Shown: positions 1 through 9,114, counted from the first letter of the stretch. The stretch is DNA of 64,000 nucleotides from Roseibium marinum (GCF_002906165.1 NZ_PPCN01000018.1:24962-88961), one strand, 5' to 3'. The notes: generated by a model from the sequence alone, not told the origin. Numbers and translations are program-made.

Positions 1-265
1 GACCCCATATGTGAGAAGAACCTAACCTCGATTTGTTCAAGTAATAGACAACTCAAGCGACCAAATTTTAGGTATCTATAATCCAAATGTGCCTTTGATT
101 CTGCCGAATAACCTAGTAAAAATAACACTTTAAAAATTAATATATTCCTACATGCGATGAGTTCCACTTACAGTTGAATTACAACTGCGCGATCTGGGAA
201 GGCGATCCTGTCTTGTTCGATCGATCCAGATCCGAGGTAGCGATTTTCTTCAAGTAGAGGAGGCG
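1..265. other. AT-rich flank without a recognisable gene
   Basis: The first 170 bases are clearly more AT-rich than the rest of the window and carry no open frame with plausible coding character. From about 170 the composition returns to normal. An antisense open frame at 168-452 has an atypical residue make-up and overlaps the IS3 orfA remnant, so I do not call it a gene. I see no tRNA or terminator here. Confidence 0.5.
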
Positions 266-440
266 CTGAAGAAGAGTGTTTCAGCGATGATCGGATCTTC
301 GGCATTTGAAGGAACACGAGCCGGGAATTAGCGAAAGCGTTTTGCCGCAAGAATGGCATACCGGGAGTCCGGTGCCGATGCTCCCCACGTTGCGGTCTCC
401 GTCGCAAAAGGCACCATCTATCGCGCCAAATTAGGTTGAG
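266..440 (+). pseudogene. Decayed IS3-family transposase orfA fragment
   Basis: Reading the plus strand with several frame changes gives pieces that resemble the N-terminus of IS3/IS911-type OrfA: KKS, then FSDDRIFGI, then KEHEPGIS, then CRKNGI, and near 408-430 TIYRAKLG. In intact OrfA these follow each other as a helix-turn-helix of the form KKSRFS..QIIGILKEHEAG...LCRKHG...TIYKWKAKFGG. A purine-rich AGAGGAGG stands just before a CTG at 266 where the ATG would be expected. At least three frameshifts separate the pieces, so the gene is dead. No OrfB and no inverted repeats are visible. The identification rests on short recognisable segments only. Confidence 0.5.
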
Positions 441-598
441 ACCTTGAACCAAACCGGATCAGGCAGAATGAGCCGATTTTACCGGGAACGGTTCTGGCGG
501 CGGCTACCGCGGCGAGAGGGGGCCGGTCGCTGCCGGAAGGAAGCACCGTTATGCCAATCGCTCACGCGTCCACACCGGCCGGTAGGGCGAGGAACGGT

Positions 599-1876
599 CT
601 ACCGGTAAATCAGTGTCGGCAGCCACATGGAAAATGCCGGTACGAAGGTGAGCAGGAGCAGGACAGCCACAAGCGGGATCAGGAACGGAGCCGTCGCGGT
701 CACACATCGCTCGAAAGGCACATGGGCCACCTTCGACAGGACGTAGAGCACCATGCCCACCGGCGGTGTCAGAAGCCCGATCATCAGATTCAGGATCATG
801 ATGATGCCGAAATGCACCGGGTCGATGCCGAGGCCGACGGCGACCGGCAGCAATACCGGCGTCAGGATGGTGATCGCCGCGATGGTTTCCATGAACAGCC
901 CGATCACCAGAATGATCATCGTGATGATAAGCAGCAGCGCCACCTTGTTGTCCGTCAGAGCCACCATCACTTCCGAGAAATGCCGGGCGGTCTGGTTGGC
1001 CGTCAGGATCCACGCGAAGATCGTCGACGCCGCGACGATGAGCATGATCGCCGCCGTGGTCTCGACCGTTTCGAACGAGACCTTGAGGATCTTCTTCCAG
1101 TTCAGGGTGCGGTAGACGCCGACGCCGAGGACGAGACACCATGCAACCGCGGCAATAGCCGCTTCCGTCGGCGTGAATATGCCGAACATGATGCCGCCAA
1201 TGATGATTGCCGGTGTCATCAGCGGCAGCAACGCATCGAGGAATGTCCGCCCGAAGCGTCCGAGAACGAATTCCTGGTCCCGGGGGTAATTGCGGCGGCG
1301 CGAATACCAGGCGACCATGGCCATGAGCGCCAGAGCCATCATCAGGCCCGGGACGATGCCTGCCATGAACAGCTGGCCGATGGAGGCGTCCGCGATGACG
1401 CCGTAGATGACCAGTGGCAGGGACGGGGGAATGATCGGCCCGATGGTCGAGGAAGCCGCCGTGATGCCGACCGCGAAATCCGTATCGTAACCGGCATCGC
1501 GCATCGCCTTGATCTCGATATTCCCGAGCCCGCCGGCATCGGCCACCGCCGCGCCCGACATGCCGGCGAAGATGACGCTCGCGCCCACATTCACGTGACC
1601 CAGCCCACCATGCATCCAGCCGACCGTCGCACGGGCGAAAGCGAAGATGCGGGTCGTGATGCCCGCCGAATTCATCAGGTTGCCGGCAAGAATGAAAAAC
1701 GGAACCGCGATCAACGGAAAGGAATTGATGCCGTTGACCATATTGGCCAGCACGATCATCGGCGGCAGGCCCTCGAAGGCGACAAAGGCCAGCGAGGCCA
1801 GCGCCAGGGCGGCGGCGACCGGTACGCCGATAATCATCAGCGCAAACAGAAACAGGATCATGAGCACGATGGCCAT
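599..1876 (-). CDS. dctM: TRAP transporter large permease (DctM type)
   Basis: This 425-residue protein is the large membrane subunit of a tripartite ATP-independent periplasmic transporter, which imports an organic acid or related solute using the sodium or proton gradient. It consists almost entirely of hydrophobic segments (about a dozen helices). It carries the family-typical stretches FPLIAVPFFILAGNLM near residue 55, GASVIFAGMSGAAVADAGG near 98, SSTIGPIIPPSLP near 142 and LLTPPVGMVLY near the C-terminus. Length is normal for DctM. It is the last gene of a dctP-dctQ-dctM order on the minus strand, 12 bases after dctQ. The substrate cannot be read from the permease. Confidence 0.95.
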   Translation of the reverse strand: MAIVLMILFLFALMIIGVPVAAALALASLAFVAFEGLPPMIVLANMVNGINSFPLIAVPFFILAGNLMNSAGITTRIFAFARATVGWMHGGLGHVNVGASVIFAGMSGAAVADAGGLGNIEIKAMRDAGYDTDFAVGITAASSTIGPIIPPSLPLVIYGVIADASIGQLFMAGIVPGLMMALALMAMVAWYSRRRNYPRDQEFVLGRFGRTFLDALLPLMTPAIIIGGIMFGIFTPTEAAIAAVAWCLVLGVGVYRTLNWKKILKVSFETVETTAAIMLIVAASTIFAWILTANQTARHFSEVMVALTDNKVALLLIITMIILVIGLFMETIAAITILTPVLLPVAVGLGIDPVHFGIIMILNLMIGLLTPPVGMVLYVLSKVAHVPFERCVTATAPFLIPLVAVLLLLTFVPAFSMWLPTLIYR

Positions 1877-1888
1877 GCGGTCTTAACC

Positions 1889-2497
1889 TCAATCGATGGG
1901 CAGATGCGCGTCCAGCGAACGCACGACTTCTTCCGGCGTCTGGCGCAGGCGGCGCCACAGCCAGATGGCCGAGTAGAACGCCATGATGCCGAGCGCGATC
2001 ACACAGATCGTGTAGATCCAGGCTTTCGGTATGGGCAGCGAGATCATTTTCTGCCGGGTCTTCTGGGTCAGCTCTATGCCGATCCAGGTCATGGCGCCGA
2101 AAAATCCCAGCGTGATCGTCTGCGACAGGACGGTCAGCCCCTTCGCCGCGGCGGGCGGGACCATGCGCATCAGGAATTCAAGCGTGATATGGGACCCGCG
2201 CCGCGTCGCCGTGATCGATCCCAGGAAACAGACCAGGATCAGGAGGTAGCGTGCCACCTCTTCGGTCCAGGCTAGGGAATCGTTCAGGACGTAGCGGGTG
2301 AAGAACTGCAGGAAAACGACGACGGCCAGGACCCAGAAAACGAGAATTCCCGGGCCGTCGACCCATCTGAGGCTGCTGAGGTCGGTTTCCGGATCCTCGA
2401 ACTGCAGCAGATCGGGCGCGCGTGAAGCGCGCCTTTTCCGCGTGTGCGCGGCGGCGGGGTCGTTCGTTTCCGCCGCTGCTTCAGTCTGCCGGTTCAT
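1889..2497 (-). CDS. dctQ: TRAP transporter small permease (DctQ type)
   Basis: This 202-residue protein is the small four-helix subunit of the TRAP transporter. Four hydrophobic segments follow a polar N-terminal stretch of about 50 residues, and the pattern FFTRYVLNDSLAWTEEVARY is the usual DctQ signature after the first helix. The start overlaps the dctP stop by 4 bases (ATGA), so translation is probably coupled. The polar N-terminal extension, rich in Ala, Arg and Thr, is longer than in many DctQ proteins. Confidence 0.93.
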   Translation of the reverse strand: MNRQTEAAAETNDPAAAHTRKRRASRAPDLLQFEDPETDLSSLRWVDGPGILVFWVLAVVVFLQFFTRYVLNDSLAWTEEVARYLLILVCFLGSITATRRGSHITLEFLMRMVPPAAAKGLTVLSQTITLGFFGAMTWIGIELTQKTRQKMISLPIPKAWIYTICVIALGIMAFYSAIWLWRRLRQTPEEVVRSLDAHLPID

Positions 2498-3471
2498 TGA
2501 GCGAGGGCCTGCATCCGCTCGTAATGTTCCTGGGTATAGGGCACTTTCGATTCATCCGTCAGGATGGGCGCGACAGCCGCCTGAAAGGCCGCCTTGTCGA
2601 CTTCGTTCACCTGAATGCCCTGATCGCGGAACCACTGCACCAGATCCTGTTCGGACTGGTAGATTTCATCCGCGTTCTGCGCCATCGCATCCTTGATCAC
2701 CGCATCGACGACCGCCGCATCGTCACCCAGCTGACCCATGGCGTTCTCGGAGACCACGACGATCAGCGAGTTGCCGATATGACCGGTCAGGTTGATGTTC
2801 GACTGGACCTCGTAGAACTTCTTGAACTTGATGGTCGGCAGCGGATTTTCCTGGGCGTCGACAACGCCCTGCTGCAGGGCCAGATAAACTTCCGAGAAGG
2901 CGATCGGGGTTGGATTCGCGCCGACCGCATTCGGGAACAGCACCATCAGGGGCGAGTCCGGTACGCGGATTTTCAGGCCTTCCATGTCCGCCGGTTTGGT
3001 GATCGGAAACTTAGAGGTCACGTGCCGGTAGCCGTACCAGGTAATTCCCATCACCGTATGCCCGGTGGCGTCCTTGTAGCCGTCGGAAAGGTCCGTGAAG
3101 AGATCGCTGTCGCGATAGGCCTTCCAATGATCGTAATTCTTCAGCATGAACGGATAGTCGGATATGGCGATGGGGCCATAGTCGCGTTCCGCGAAGTTCG
3201 GGCCGGTGTAGATCATGTCGACGGAGCCGATGGTCAGGCCTTCGTTGATCTCCGCTTCCTTGCCGAGCGACGAGGCCGGGTAGACGGCAATGCTCACCCG
3301 CCCGTCGGTCTTTTCCTTGATCTGTTCCGCGGCCCAGAGCGCCCATTTATGGTAGCTGGAACCTTCCTCGTAGACATGCGCCCATTTGAGATCCGCCGCC
3401 AGGGCCTGACCCGCAAGCGCAACCGTCATTGCGGCGGCCAAAAGGCCCCGCGATACCTTTTTTCCAAACAT
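2494..3471 (-). CDS. dctP: TRAP transporter solute-binding protein (DctP family)
   Basis: This is a periplasmic solute receptor of about 325 residues. The chosen start at 3471 gives a classical signal peptide (MFGKKVSRGLLAAAMTVALA, cleavage after GQALA) and has GGGAGG 6 bases upstream; a longer frame from 3525 lacks a ribosome site and would bury the signal. The mature part shows DctP features: GSVDMIYTGPNFA, GLKIRVPDSPLM (the arginine normally binds the substrate carboxylate) and EVYLALQQGVVDAQENPL. It is the first gene of the dctPQM operon and is divergent from the GntR/FCD gene at 3710. The ligand is probably an organic acid or sugar acid, but the sequence does not show which one. Confidence 0.94.
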   Translation of the reverse strand: MFGKKVSRGLLAAAMTVALAGQALAADLKWAHVYEEGSSYHKWALWAAEQIKEKTDGRVSIAVYPASSLGKEAEINEGLTIGSVDMIYTGPNFAERDYGPIAISDYPFMLKNYDHWKAYRDSDLFTDLSDGYKDATGHTVMGITWYGYRHVTSKFPITKPADMEGLKIRVPDSPLMVLFPNAVGANPTPIAFSEVYLALQQGVVDAQENPLPTIKFKKFYEVQSNINLTGHIGNSLIVVVSENAMGQLGDDAAVVDAVIKDAMAQNADEIYQSEQDLVQWFRDQGIQVNEVDKAAFQAAVAPILTDESKVPYTQEHYERMQALAQ

Positions 3472-3530
3472 GTTTTTCCTCCCGTTGGCCGGAGCCGAAC
3501 TCCTCCGCTCGTCTGGCCAATTCATGCATA

Positions 3531-3580
3531 ACTAGTATACAAGATATTTTACGTATATGACATATTTACTGAATGCAAAT
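3531..3580. promoter_or_regulatory. Candidate GntR/FCD operator and promoter region between dctP and its regulator
   Basis: The gap between the divergent dctP and gntR genes contains CTTGTATACTAG when read on the minus strand, with the palindrome GTATAC at 3535-3540, inside an AT-rich block (3530-3580). FCD-type GntR proteins often bind short TGTATACA-like palindromes, so this is the best operator candidate. Assignment is by position and pattern only. Confidence 0.35.
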
Positions 3581-3709
3581 GAATTCGAACTGGTCAGACC
3601 GACTGCTAACTGCTAGGCCCTCTTTGGAAATGCCGAGAGAAACCGCCGGTTCTCAAGGAGGTAGAGTATTGCCTCAAAACTTATAACCGGCCTGGTTTCA
3701 GGAGACGTG

Positions 3710-4477
3710 ATGGCCGTATTGGATAAAAGGCCTTCTGCCGAGATGAAAGTGCGCAAGCAGAGGGCGCCTAATTCGCCGCCGCGCGGCGCGCCGGACAGGC
3801 ATGCCAAAAAGGCCATGCGAAACTCGGAGATCGTCTATCGCGATCTGCGCGATGCGATTGTCAACGTGACATTGCCGCCGGGAGCGCCGCTCGTCGAAAA
3901 GGAGATCACGGAAAGATACGGCATCAGCCGAACCCCGGTTCGCGAAGCCATGCTCAAGCTGGCCGAAGAACGGCTGGTGGATGTCTTTCCAAAATCGGGA
4001 ACCTTTGTCGCCCGGATACCGGTCGCGGTTCTGCAGGAGGCGATTGTCGCCCGCCGCGCGCTCGAAGAAGTCTGTGTCCGCGAGGCGACCGCGAAAGCGA
4101 CCAAGAGCCAGCTCATGCAGCTTCAGGCCGTCATCCAGCGCGAACGTGAACTCTGCGCCGCGGGTGACGAGCAGGCCTTCCACGACGCCGACAACGCGTT
4201 TCATGCCGGTGTGGCCGCTGCGGGCGGCTATCCTGGCATCTGGACCATGATCGAAAAAATCAGGCTTCAGGTCGAGCGTTATCGCAGGTTGACACTGCCC
4301 CAGAAGGGCAGGATGAAGCTGATCGTCGCCGAGCACGCCGCCGTTCTCGACGCCATGGAGCACGGCGATGCGGATGCCGCTGTGGAGGCCATGAACAGCC
4401 ATCTCAACAAGCTGCAGATCGACATCGAGACGTTCCGGGATCTCTGGCCGGATTACTTTCTGTTCGACAAGAAATAA
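3710..4477 (+). CDS. GntR family transcriptional regulator, FCD subfamily
   Basis: This 255-residue regulator has an N-terminal winged helix (about residues 45-105, with GISRTPVREAMLKLAEERLV and the wing FPKSGTFVA) and a C-terminal all-helical FCD ligand domain (about 110-245). The FCD metal ligands appear as D..NAFH, then H in AEHAAVLDAM and H in AMNSHL. The ATG at 3710 is preferred over the GTG at 3707 because AGGAGA lies 4-9 bases before it. It has a basic, proline-rich N-terminal tail of about 40 residues. It is divergent from dctPQM and probably controls that operon in response to the transported compound or a breakdown product. Confidence 0.93.
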   Translation: MAVLDKRPSAEMKVRKQRAPNSPPRGAPDRHAKKAMRNSEIVYRDLRDAIVNVTLPPGAPLVEKEITERYGISRTPVREAMLKLAEERLVDVFPKSGTFVARIPVAVLQEAIVARRALEEVCVREATAKATKSQLMQLQAVIQRERELCAAGDEQAFHDADNAFHAGVAAAGGYPGIWTMIEKIRLQVERYRRLTLPQKGRMKLIVAEHAAVLDAMEHGDADAAVEAMNSHLNKLQIDIETFRDLWPDYFLFDKK

Positions 4478-4630
4478 CACCTGCTGAAATCTGTATGTTC
4501 GACGGCCTGTCGACCGGTTATCGGATCATAGGGGCCATACCGGCTGCTGCGGGCATCAATGAGTCCGGGAAACGGATGCCAACACTACGGCCGTCATGTG
4601 CAGGCTCTTGAGCCCCGCAGGGAAGACGCA

Positions 4631-4666
4631 AAAAAGGCCATTCCGGTCGTCCGGAATGGCCTTTTT
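4631..4666. terminator. Perfect bidirectional rho-independent terminator
   Basis: A 16-bp perfect inverted repeat (arms 4631-4646 and 4651-4666) with a TCGT loop has a GC core flanked by five A on one side and five T on the other. It can therefore stop transcription both from gntR (plus) and from pntAB (minus), which converge here. Confidence 0.9.
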
Positions 4667-4687
4667 GTCATATGCGGTGGCTTCTCG

Positions 4688-6121
4688 TTAGCTGATCTGG
4701 GTCAGAAGCTTGTCGAGGCTGGCCTTGGCGTCGCCGTAGAACATCCGCGTGTTTTCCTTGTAGAACAGCGGGTTCTCAATGCCGGAGTAACCCGTGCCCT
4801 GGCCGCGCTTGGAAACGAAGACCTGCTTGGCTTTCCAGACTTCCAGGACCGGCATGCCGGCGATCGGCGAGTTCGGGTCTTCCTGGGCCGCCGGGTTGAC
4901 GATGTCGTTGGAGCCGATGACGATGACGACATCCGTATCCGGAAAGTCCTCGTTGATCTCGTCCATTTCCAGTACGATGTCGTAAGGGACCTTGGCTTCG
5001 GCCAGCAGCACGTTCATGTGGCCGGGCAGGCGGCCCGCGACCGGGTGGATCGCGAAGCGCACGGTCTTGCCCTTGGCGCGCAGACGCTTGGTCAGTTCGC
5101 TGACCGACTGCTGCGCCTGGGCCACGGCCATGCCGTAGCCGGGAACGATGATGACGCTGTCGGCGTCTTCAAGGGCGGTGATCACGCCGTCCGCATCGAT
5201 GGCGATCTGTTCGCCTTCGACTTCCATCGCCGGGCCGGTGGTGTTGCCGAAACCGCCCAGGATGACGGAGACGAACGAGCGGTTCATCGCCTTGCACATG
5301 ATGTAGGACAGGATCGCACCGGAAGAGCCGACCAGCGCGCCGACGACGATCAGCAGATCGTTGCCGAGCGAGAAGCCGATGGCCGCCGCGGCCCAGCCCG
5401 AATAGGAGTTCAGCATCGACACCACCACCGGCATGTCGGCGCCGCCGATGCCCATGATCAGGTGATAGCCGATGAAGAATGCCAGCAGCGTCATCAGGAT
5501 AAGCGTCCAGATACCCGCGCCGTTCAGGAACAGGATCAGCAGGATGAGGCTGAGAGTGGCCGCTCCGGCGTTCAGCATGTGCCCGCCCGGAAGCTTTTCC
5601 GCCTTGGAGGTGATCTTGCCGGCGAGCTTGCCGAAGGCGACGACCGACCCGGTGAAGGTGATCGCGCCGATAAAGACGCCGAGGAAGACCTCGACCTTGA
5701 GGATCGACTGTTCGACCGGGCTCTTGTGAGCCAGTATCGCGGCGAACCCTTCCAGGGCCTCGCGCTCTTCAGAGCCCATGGATAGGACCCTGCCGAGTTC
5801 GATATAGGCGTTGAAGCCGACGAAAACGGCGGCCAGCCCCACCAGCGAGTGCATCGCCGCCACCAGTTGCGGCATCTCGGTCATCTGCACGCGTTGTGCG
5901 ACGTAATAGCCGATGATCCCGCCGCCCGCGATCAGCAGAACCGACAGGAGCCACAGGCCGGAGCCCGGGCCGATCAGCGTGGCGACAACCGCCAGCGCCA
6001 TGCCGGCAATGCCGTACCAGACGGCGCGTTTCGCGCTTTCCTGCCCCGAAAGGCCGCCCAGTGACAGGATGAACAGTACAGCCGAAACCACATAGGCGGC
6101 CGTCGTGAAACCGAATTCCAT
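4688..6121 (-). CDS. pntB: NAD(P) transhydrogenase subunit beta
   Basis: This 477-residue inner-membrane protein pairs with PntA. The enzyme moves hydride between NADH and NADP+ using the proton gradient and supplies NADPH. The N-terminal two thirds hold nine or so hydrophobic helices (domain II). The C-terminal soluble domain III, which binds NADP(H), begins near residue 290 and shows IIVPGYGMAVAQAQ, FAIHPVAGRLPGHMNVLLAE, GANDIVNPA-like SNDIVNPAAQEDPNSPI and the terminal KRGQGTGYSGIENPLF. All are characteristic of PntB. It starts 12 bases after pntA and ends before a strong terminator at 4631-4666. Confidence 0.97.
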   Translation of the reverse strand: MEFGFTTAAYVVSAVLFILSLGGLSGQESAKRAVWYGIAGMALAVVATLIGPGSGLWLLSVLLIAGGGIIGYYVAQRVQMTEMPQLVAAMHSLVGLAAVFVGFNAYIELGRVLSMGSEEREALEGFAAILAHKSPVEQSILKVEVFLGVFIGAITFTGSVVAFGKLAGKITSKAEKLPGGHMLNAGAATLSLILLILFLNGAGIWTLILMTLLAFFIGYHLIMGIGGADMPVVVSMLNSYSGWAAAAIGFSLGNDLLIVVGALVGSSGAILSYIMCKAMNRSFVSVILGGFGNTTGPAMEVEGEQIAIDADGVITALEDADSVIIVPGYGMAVAQAQQSVSELTKRLRAKGKTVRFAIHPVAGRLPGHMNVLLAEAKVPYDIVLEMDEINEDFPDTDVVIVIGSNDIVNPAAQEDPNSPIAGMPVLEVWKAKQVFVSKRGQGTGYSGIENPLFYKENTRMFYGDAKASLDKLLTQIS

Positions 6122-6133
6122 GGCTCGGCCTCC

Positions 6134-7717
6134 TTAGGATTTCTGGAACATGGCAAGCATGCGCCTGGTGACAAGGAAACCGCCGAAGATGTTGATCCCG
6201 GCCATGAAGACGGACAGACCGGCCAGCAGGATCACCAGGAAGGATCCCGAGCCGATCTGCATCACCGCGCCGAGGATGATGATCGACGAAATGGCGTTGG
6301 TCACCGCCATGAGCGGCGTGTGCAGCGAGTGGCTGACATTCCAGATCACCTGGAAGCCTACGAAGACGGCGAGCACGAAAACGATGAAATGCTGCATGAA
6401 GCTGGCCGGAGCGATCAGACCCACGAGCAGCAGCAGCAGACCGCCACCGGCCAGCAGCGACACCTGCTGTTTGGTCTGTGCCTTGAAGGCGGCAACCTCG
6501 CGGGCGCGCTTCTCCTCCGGTGTCAGCTCCTTCGGCTTTTCCTTGGGCTTTGCCGCGATCGCCTGAATCTTCGGCGGTGGCGGCGGGAAGGTGATCTCGC
6601 CCTGATAGGTGACCGTCGCGCCTCGAATGACGTCGTCTTCCATGTTGTGGACGACCTGCCCGTCTTTTTCCGGCGTCAGGTCGGTCAACATGTGGCGGAT
6701 GTTGGTGGCGTAGAGGGTGGAGGCCTGGGACGCCATCCGCGAGGGGAAGTCGGTATAGCCGACGATTGTGACGCCGTTGGCGGTGACGACCTTCTCGTCG
6801 GCGACCGTGCCTTCCGCGTTGCCGCCGCGTTCGGCGGCCAGGTCGACGATCACCGAGCCGGGCTTCATGGCCGCGATCATGTCCTCCAGCCACAGTTTCG
6901 GAGCCGGGCGGTTCGGGATCAGCGCCGTGGTGATGACGATGTCCATCTCCGGAGCGAGCTGGCGGAACTTCGCGAGCTGGGCCTCACGGAACTCCGGGGA
7001 GGAGACGCTGGCATAACCGCCGGTGGCGGCGCCGTCCTGCTGCTCTTCCTCAAAATCCAGATAGACGAATTCCGCGCCCATGGATTCGACCTGTTCGGCA
7101 ACTTCCGGGCGGACATCGAAGGCGTAGGTCACCGCGCCGAGCGACGTGGCGGTGCCGATGGCGGCAAGACCGGCCACACCGGCGCCGACGACGAGTACCT
7201 TCGCCGGAGGAACCTTGCCGGCCGCGGTGATCTGTCCGGTGAAGAAGCGGCCGAAATTGTTGCCGGCCTCGATCACCGCGCGGTAGCCGGCGATGTTGGC
7301 CATGGAGCTGAGCGCATCCATTTTCTGCGCACGCGAGATGCGCGGCACCATTTCCATGGCGATCACATTGGCGCCCTTGGCCCTGGCAGCTTCCAGTCCT
7401 GCCTCGTTGCCGCCCGGATTGAAGAAGGAAATCAGCGTCTTGCCCTTGGTCAGGTGACGCGTTTCCTTCTCGTCGGGCTGGCGCACCTTGGTGACGATGT
7501 CGGATTTTTTCCAGAGGCTTGCGGCGGTCTTGATGACCTCGACGCCGGCGTCTTCATACGCCTTGTCGGAAAAACCGGCCGCGGCTCCCGCGCCGCTCTG
7601 GATAAGGCAGCTGTAGCCGAGCTTTTGTAACTGCTTCGCCGAGTCCGGGGTCATCGCCACGCGGGCCTCTCCGGGGAAGGTTTCCTTTGGTGTGCCGATT
7701 TTTAGGGCTTCTGGCAT
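6134..7717 (-). CDS. pntA: NAD(P) transhydrogenase subunit alpha (single-chain form)
   Basis: This 527-residue subunit carries the NAD(H)-binding domain I and the first membrane helices in one chain, as in E. coli; many alphaproteobacteria split it into PntAA and PntAB. Domain I includes KETFPGEARVAMTP at the N-terminus, the Rossmann motif VLVVGAGVAGLAAIGTA near 170 and AAERGGNAEGTV. After a charged, proline-rich linker (PPPPPKIQAIAAKPKEKPKE) come four hydrophobic helices. The start at 7717 has TTGGAG upstream and gives the usual MPEALKIGTPKE beginning; a longer frame to 8026 is an artefact. It forms an operon with pntB. Confidence 0.96.
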   Translation of the reverse strand: MPEALKIGTPKETFPGEARVAMTPDSAKQLQKLGYSCLIQSGAGAAAGFSDKAYEDAGVEVIKTAASLWKKSDIVTKVRQPDEKETRHLTKGKTLISFFNPGGNEAGLEAARAKGANVIAMEMVPRISRAQKMDALSSMANIAGYRAVIEAGNNFGRFFTGQITAAGKVPPAKVLVVGAGVAGLAAIGTATSLGAVTYAFDVRPEVAEQVESMGAEFVYLDFEEEQQDGAATGGYASVSSPEFREAQLAKFRQLAPEMDIVITTALIPNRPAPKLWLEDMIAAMKPGSVIVDLAAERGGNAEGTVADEKVVTANGVTIVGYTDFPSRMASQASTLYATNIRHMLTDLTPEKDGQVVHNMEDDVIRGATVTYQGEITFPPPPPKIQAIAAKPKEKPKELTPEEKRAREVAAFKAQTKQQVSLLAGGGLLLLLVGLIAPASFMQHFIVFVLAVFVGFQVIWNVSHSLHTPLMAVTNAISSIIILGAVMQIGSGSFLVILLAGLSVFMAGINIFGGFLVTRRMLAMFQKS

Positions 7718-7802
7718 ATGTCGCTCCAAGATGGTGACGCAGGCATGGCCTTTGGACAGGAGGGCCGAACGATCCGCGTACCCCCCACAAGCGCGCTGCG
7801 AA

Positions 7803-7831
7803 TATAGAGACGAAAATTCTACCTGTGACAA
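7803..7831 (-). promoter_or_regulatory. Predicted sigma-70-type promoter for pntAB
   Basis: On the minus strand TTGTCA (7826-7831) and TCTATA (7803-7808) are separated by 17 bases and lie about 90 bases upstream of the pntA start. This is a pattern match only. The rest of 7832-8044 holds nothing I can name. Confidence 0.4.
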
Positions 7832-8044
7832 GGTGTGTTGAACGATGTTTCGGACGGTATTTCGGGACGAATCCGAGAAAGCAGCTTTTTGCCGCAGAAT
7901 GTTGGCCGGCTCACATGGAGCATTGCCGCGCGTCTTTGCGTTCACACCGCCGCCAAATACTCGAAAGGGAGGATGTATTAGTGTTTTCCATCCAAATCGT
8001 GCGGAAACTGGGCAGTTTGCACGCATTCTAATGCTTCGATGGCG

Positions 8045-8077
8045 AAAAAAGGCGGCTGCCCCTGAAGGCAGGCCGCC
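8045..8077 (-). terminator. Rho-independent terminator of the yghU-type gene
   Basis: On the minus strand a GC-rich hairpin (arms 8067-8077 and 8051-8060, loop of 6) with one bulge is followed by six T (8045-8050). It lies 13 bases after the stop of the glutathione transferase gene. Confidence 0.85.
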
Positions 8078-8089
8078 GTTGCTGTCCGG

Positions 8090-8953
8090 TTATTGTGCTG
8101 CGGTGTCGATGGCCGGATCGAGATCCGATGCGTCGTGGCGTTCCGCCACGCCTTCGGATTTGTCCTCGGTCACCCGGTTGACCTTGCGCCCGCGCATCAC
8201 CGCCGGGCGGGCGTCGATCTTTTCCGCCCAGGCCAGAAGGTTCTTGTATTCGTGGACGGCCAGGAATTCACCGGCACTATAAGCGCGGCCGAGCACCAGC
8301 CCGCCATACCAGGGGAAAATGGCGATATCGGCGATGGTGTAGTCTTCGCCGGCGATATAGGGCCGTTCGCCCAGCGCCTTGTCGAGGACGTCCATCTGGC
8401 GCTTTGTTTCCATGGTGAAGCGGTCGATGGGGTACTGGTACTTCTCCGGCGCATAGGCGTAGAAATGGCCGAAGCCGCCGCCGACATAAGGGGCCGAGCC
8501 CATCTGCCAGAACAGCCAGTTCAGCATTTCCGTGCGGGCTGCGGGATCTTCCGGCAGGAACTCGCCGAATTTTTCGGCCAGGTAGAGCAGAATGGAACCG
8601 GATTCGAACACCCGGACAGGCTTGTCGGTGCCGCGGTCCACCAGGGCCGGGATTTTCGAATTCGGGTTGGCGGCAACAAAACCGCTGGAAAACTGGTCGC
8701 CCTCGCCGATTTTGATCAGCCACGCGTCGTATTCCGCGCCTTGATGGCCACGCGCCAGTAGCTCCTCGAGCATGATCGTGACCTTCACCCCGTTCGGGGT
8801 CCCCAGAGAATAGAGCTGCAGCGGGTGCTTGCCCACTGGCAGGTCCTTGTCGTGGGTGGCGCCGGAGATCGGTCGGTTGATATTGGCGAACTGGCCGCCG
8901 CTCGGCTGTTCCCAGGTCCAGACCTTGGGCGGGGTGTAGGTTGCGTCACTCAT
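8090..8953 (-). CDS. yghU: Glutathione-dependent disulfide-bond oxidoreductase (YghU-like GST)
   Basis: This 287-residue cytosolic protein belongs to the Nu-class glutathione transferases, which use glutathione to reduce disulfides or peroxides. The N-terminal extension KVWTWEQPSGGQFANINRP is typical of YghU. The thioredoxin-fold domain (about 45-130) carries GTPNGVKVTIMLEE, the cis-proline region SKIPALVD and the glutathione gamma-glutamyl site FESGSILLYLAEKFG. The helical C-terminal domain holds WLFWQMGSAPYVGGGFGHFY and YTIADIAIFPW. A tail of about 25 residues after the fold is acidic. It is transcribed alone, with its own terminator. The physiological substrate is unknown. Confidence 0.93.
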   Translation of the reverse strand: MSDATYTPPKVWTWEQPSGGQFANINRPISGATHDKDLPVGKHPLQLYSLGTPNGVKVTIMLEELLARGHQGAEYDAWLIKIGEGDQFSSGFVAANPNSKIPALVDRGTDKPVRVFESGSILLYLAEKFGEFLPEDPAARTEMLNWLFWQMGSAPYVGGGFGHFYAYAPEKYQYPIDRFTMETKRQMDVLDKALGERPYIAGEDYTIADIAIFPWYGGLVLGRAYSAGEFLAVHEYKNLLAWAEKIDARPAVMRGRKVNRVTEDKSEGVAERHDASDLDPAIDTAAQ

Positions 8954-9114
8954 GGGGAAAATGCTCCAGAACCGGATTGACTTGAACGTGCCTGCGGAAG
9001 TTCACGCGCAGATTTCTGCTCGAACCATCGCAATATTACGATCAAATAGTATGGCCGGCTGGATTTGCCTAGGCCATGAACTCATAAAGTCATGCTTTCC
9101 GAACGATCCGAAGA

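Noticed and set aside
551..2275. Long plus-strand open frame opposite dctM and dctQ
   Set aside because: The protein is rich in His, Arg, Asp and Gln with no hydrophobic core or known motif. It mirrors the codon pattern of the true membrane genes on the other strand.
7845..8282. 145-residue open frame between pntA and the glutathione transferase
   Set aside because: It overlaps the terminator and the 3' end of the transferase gene, with no supporting features.
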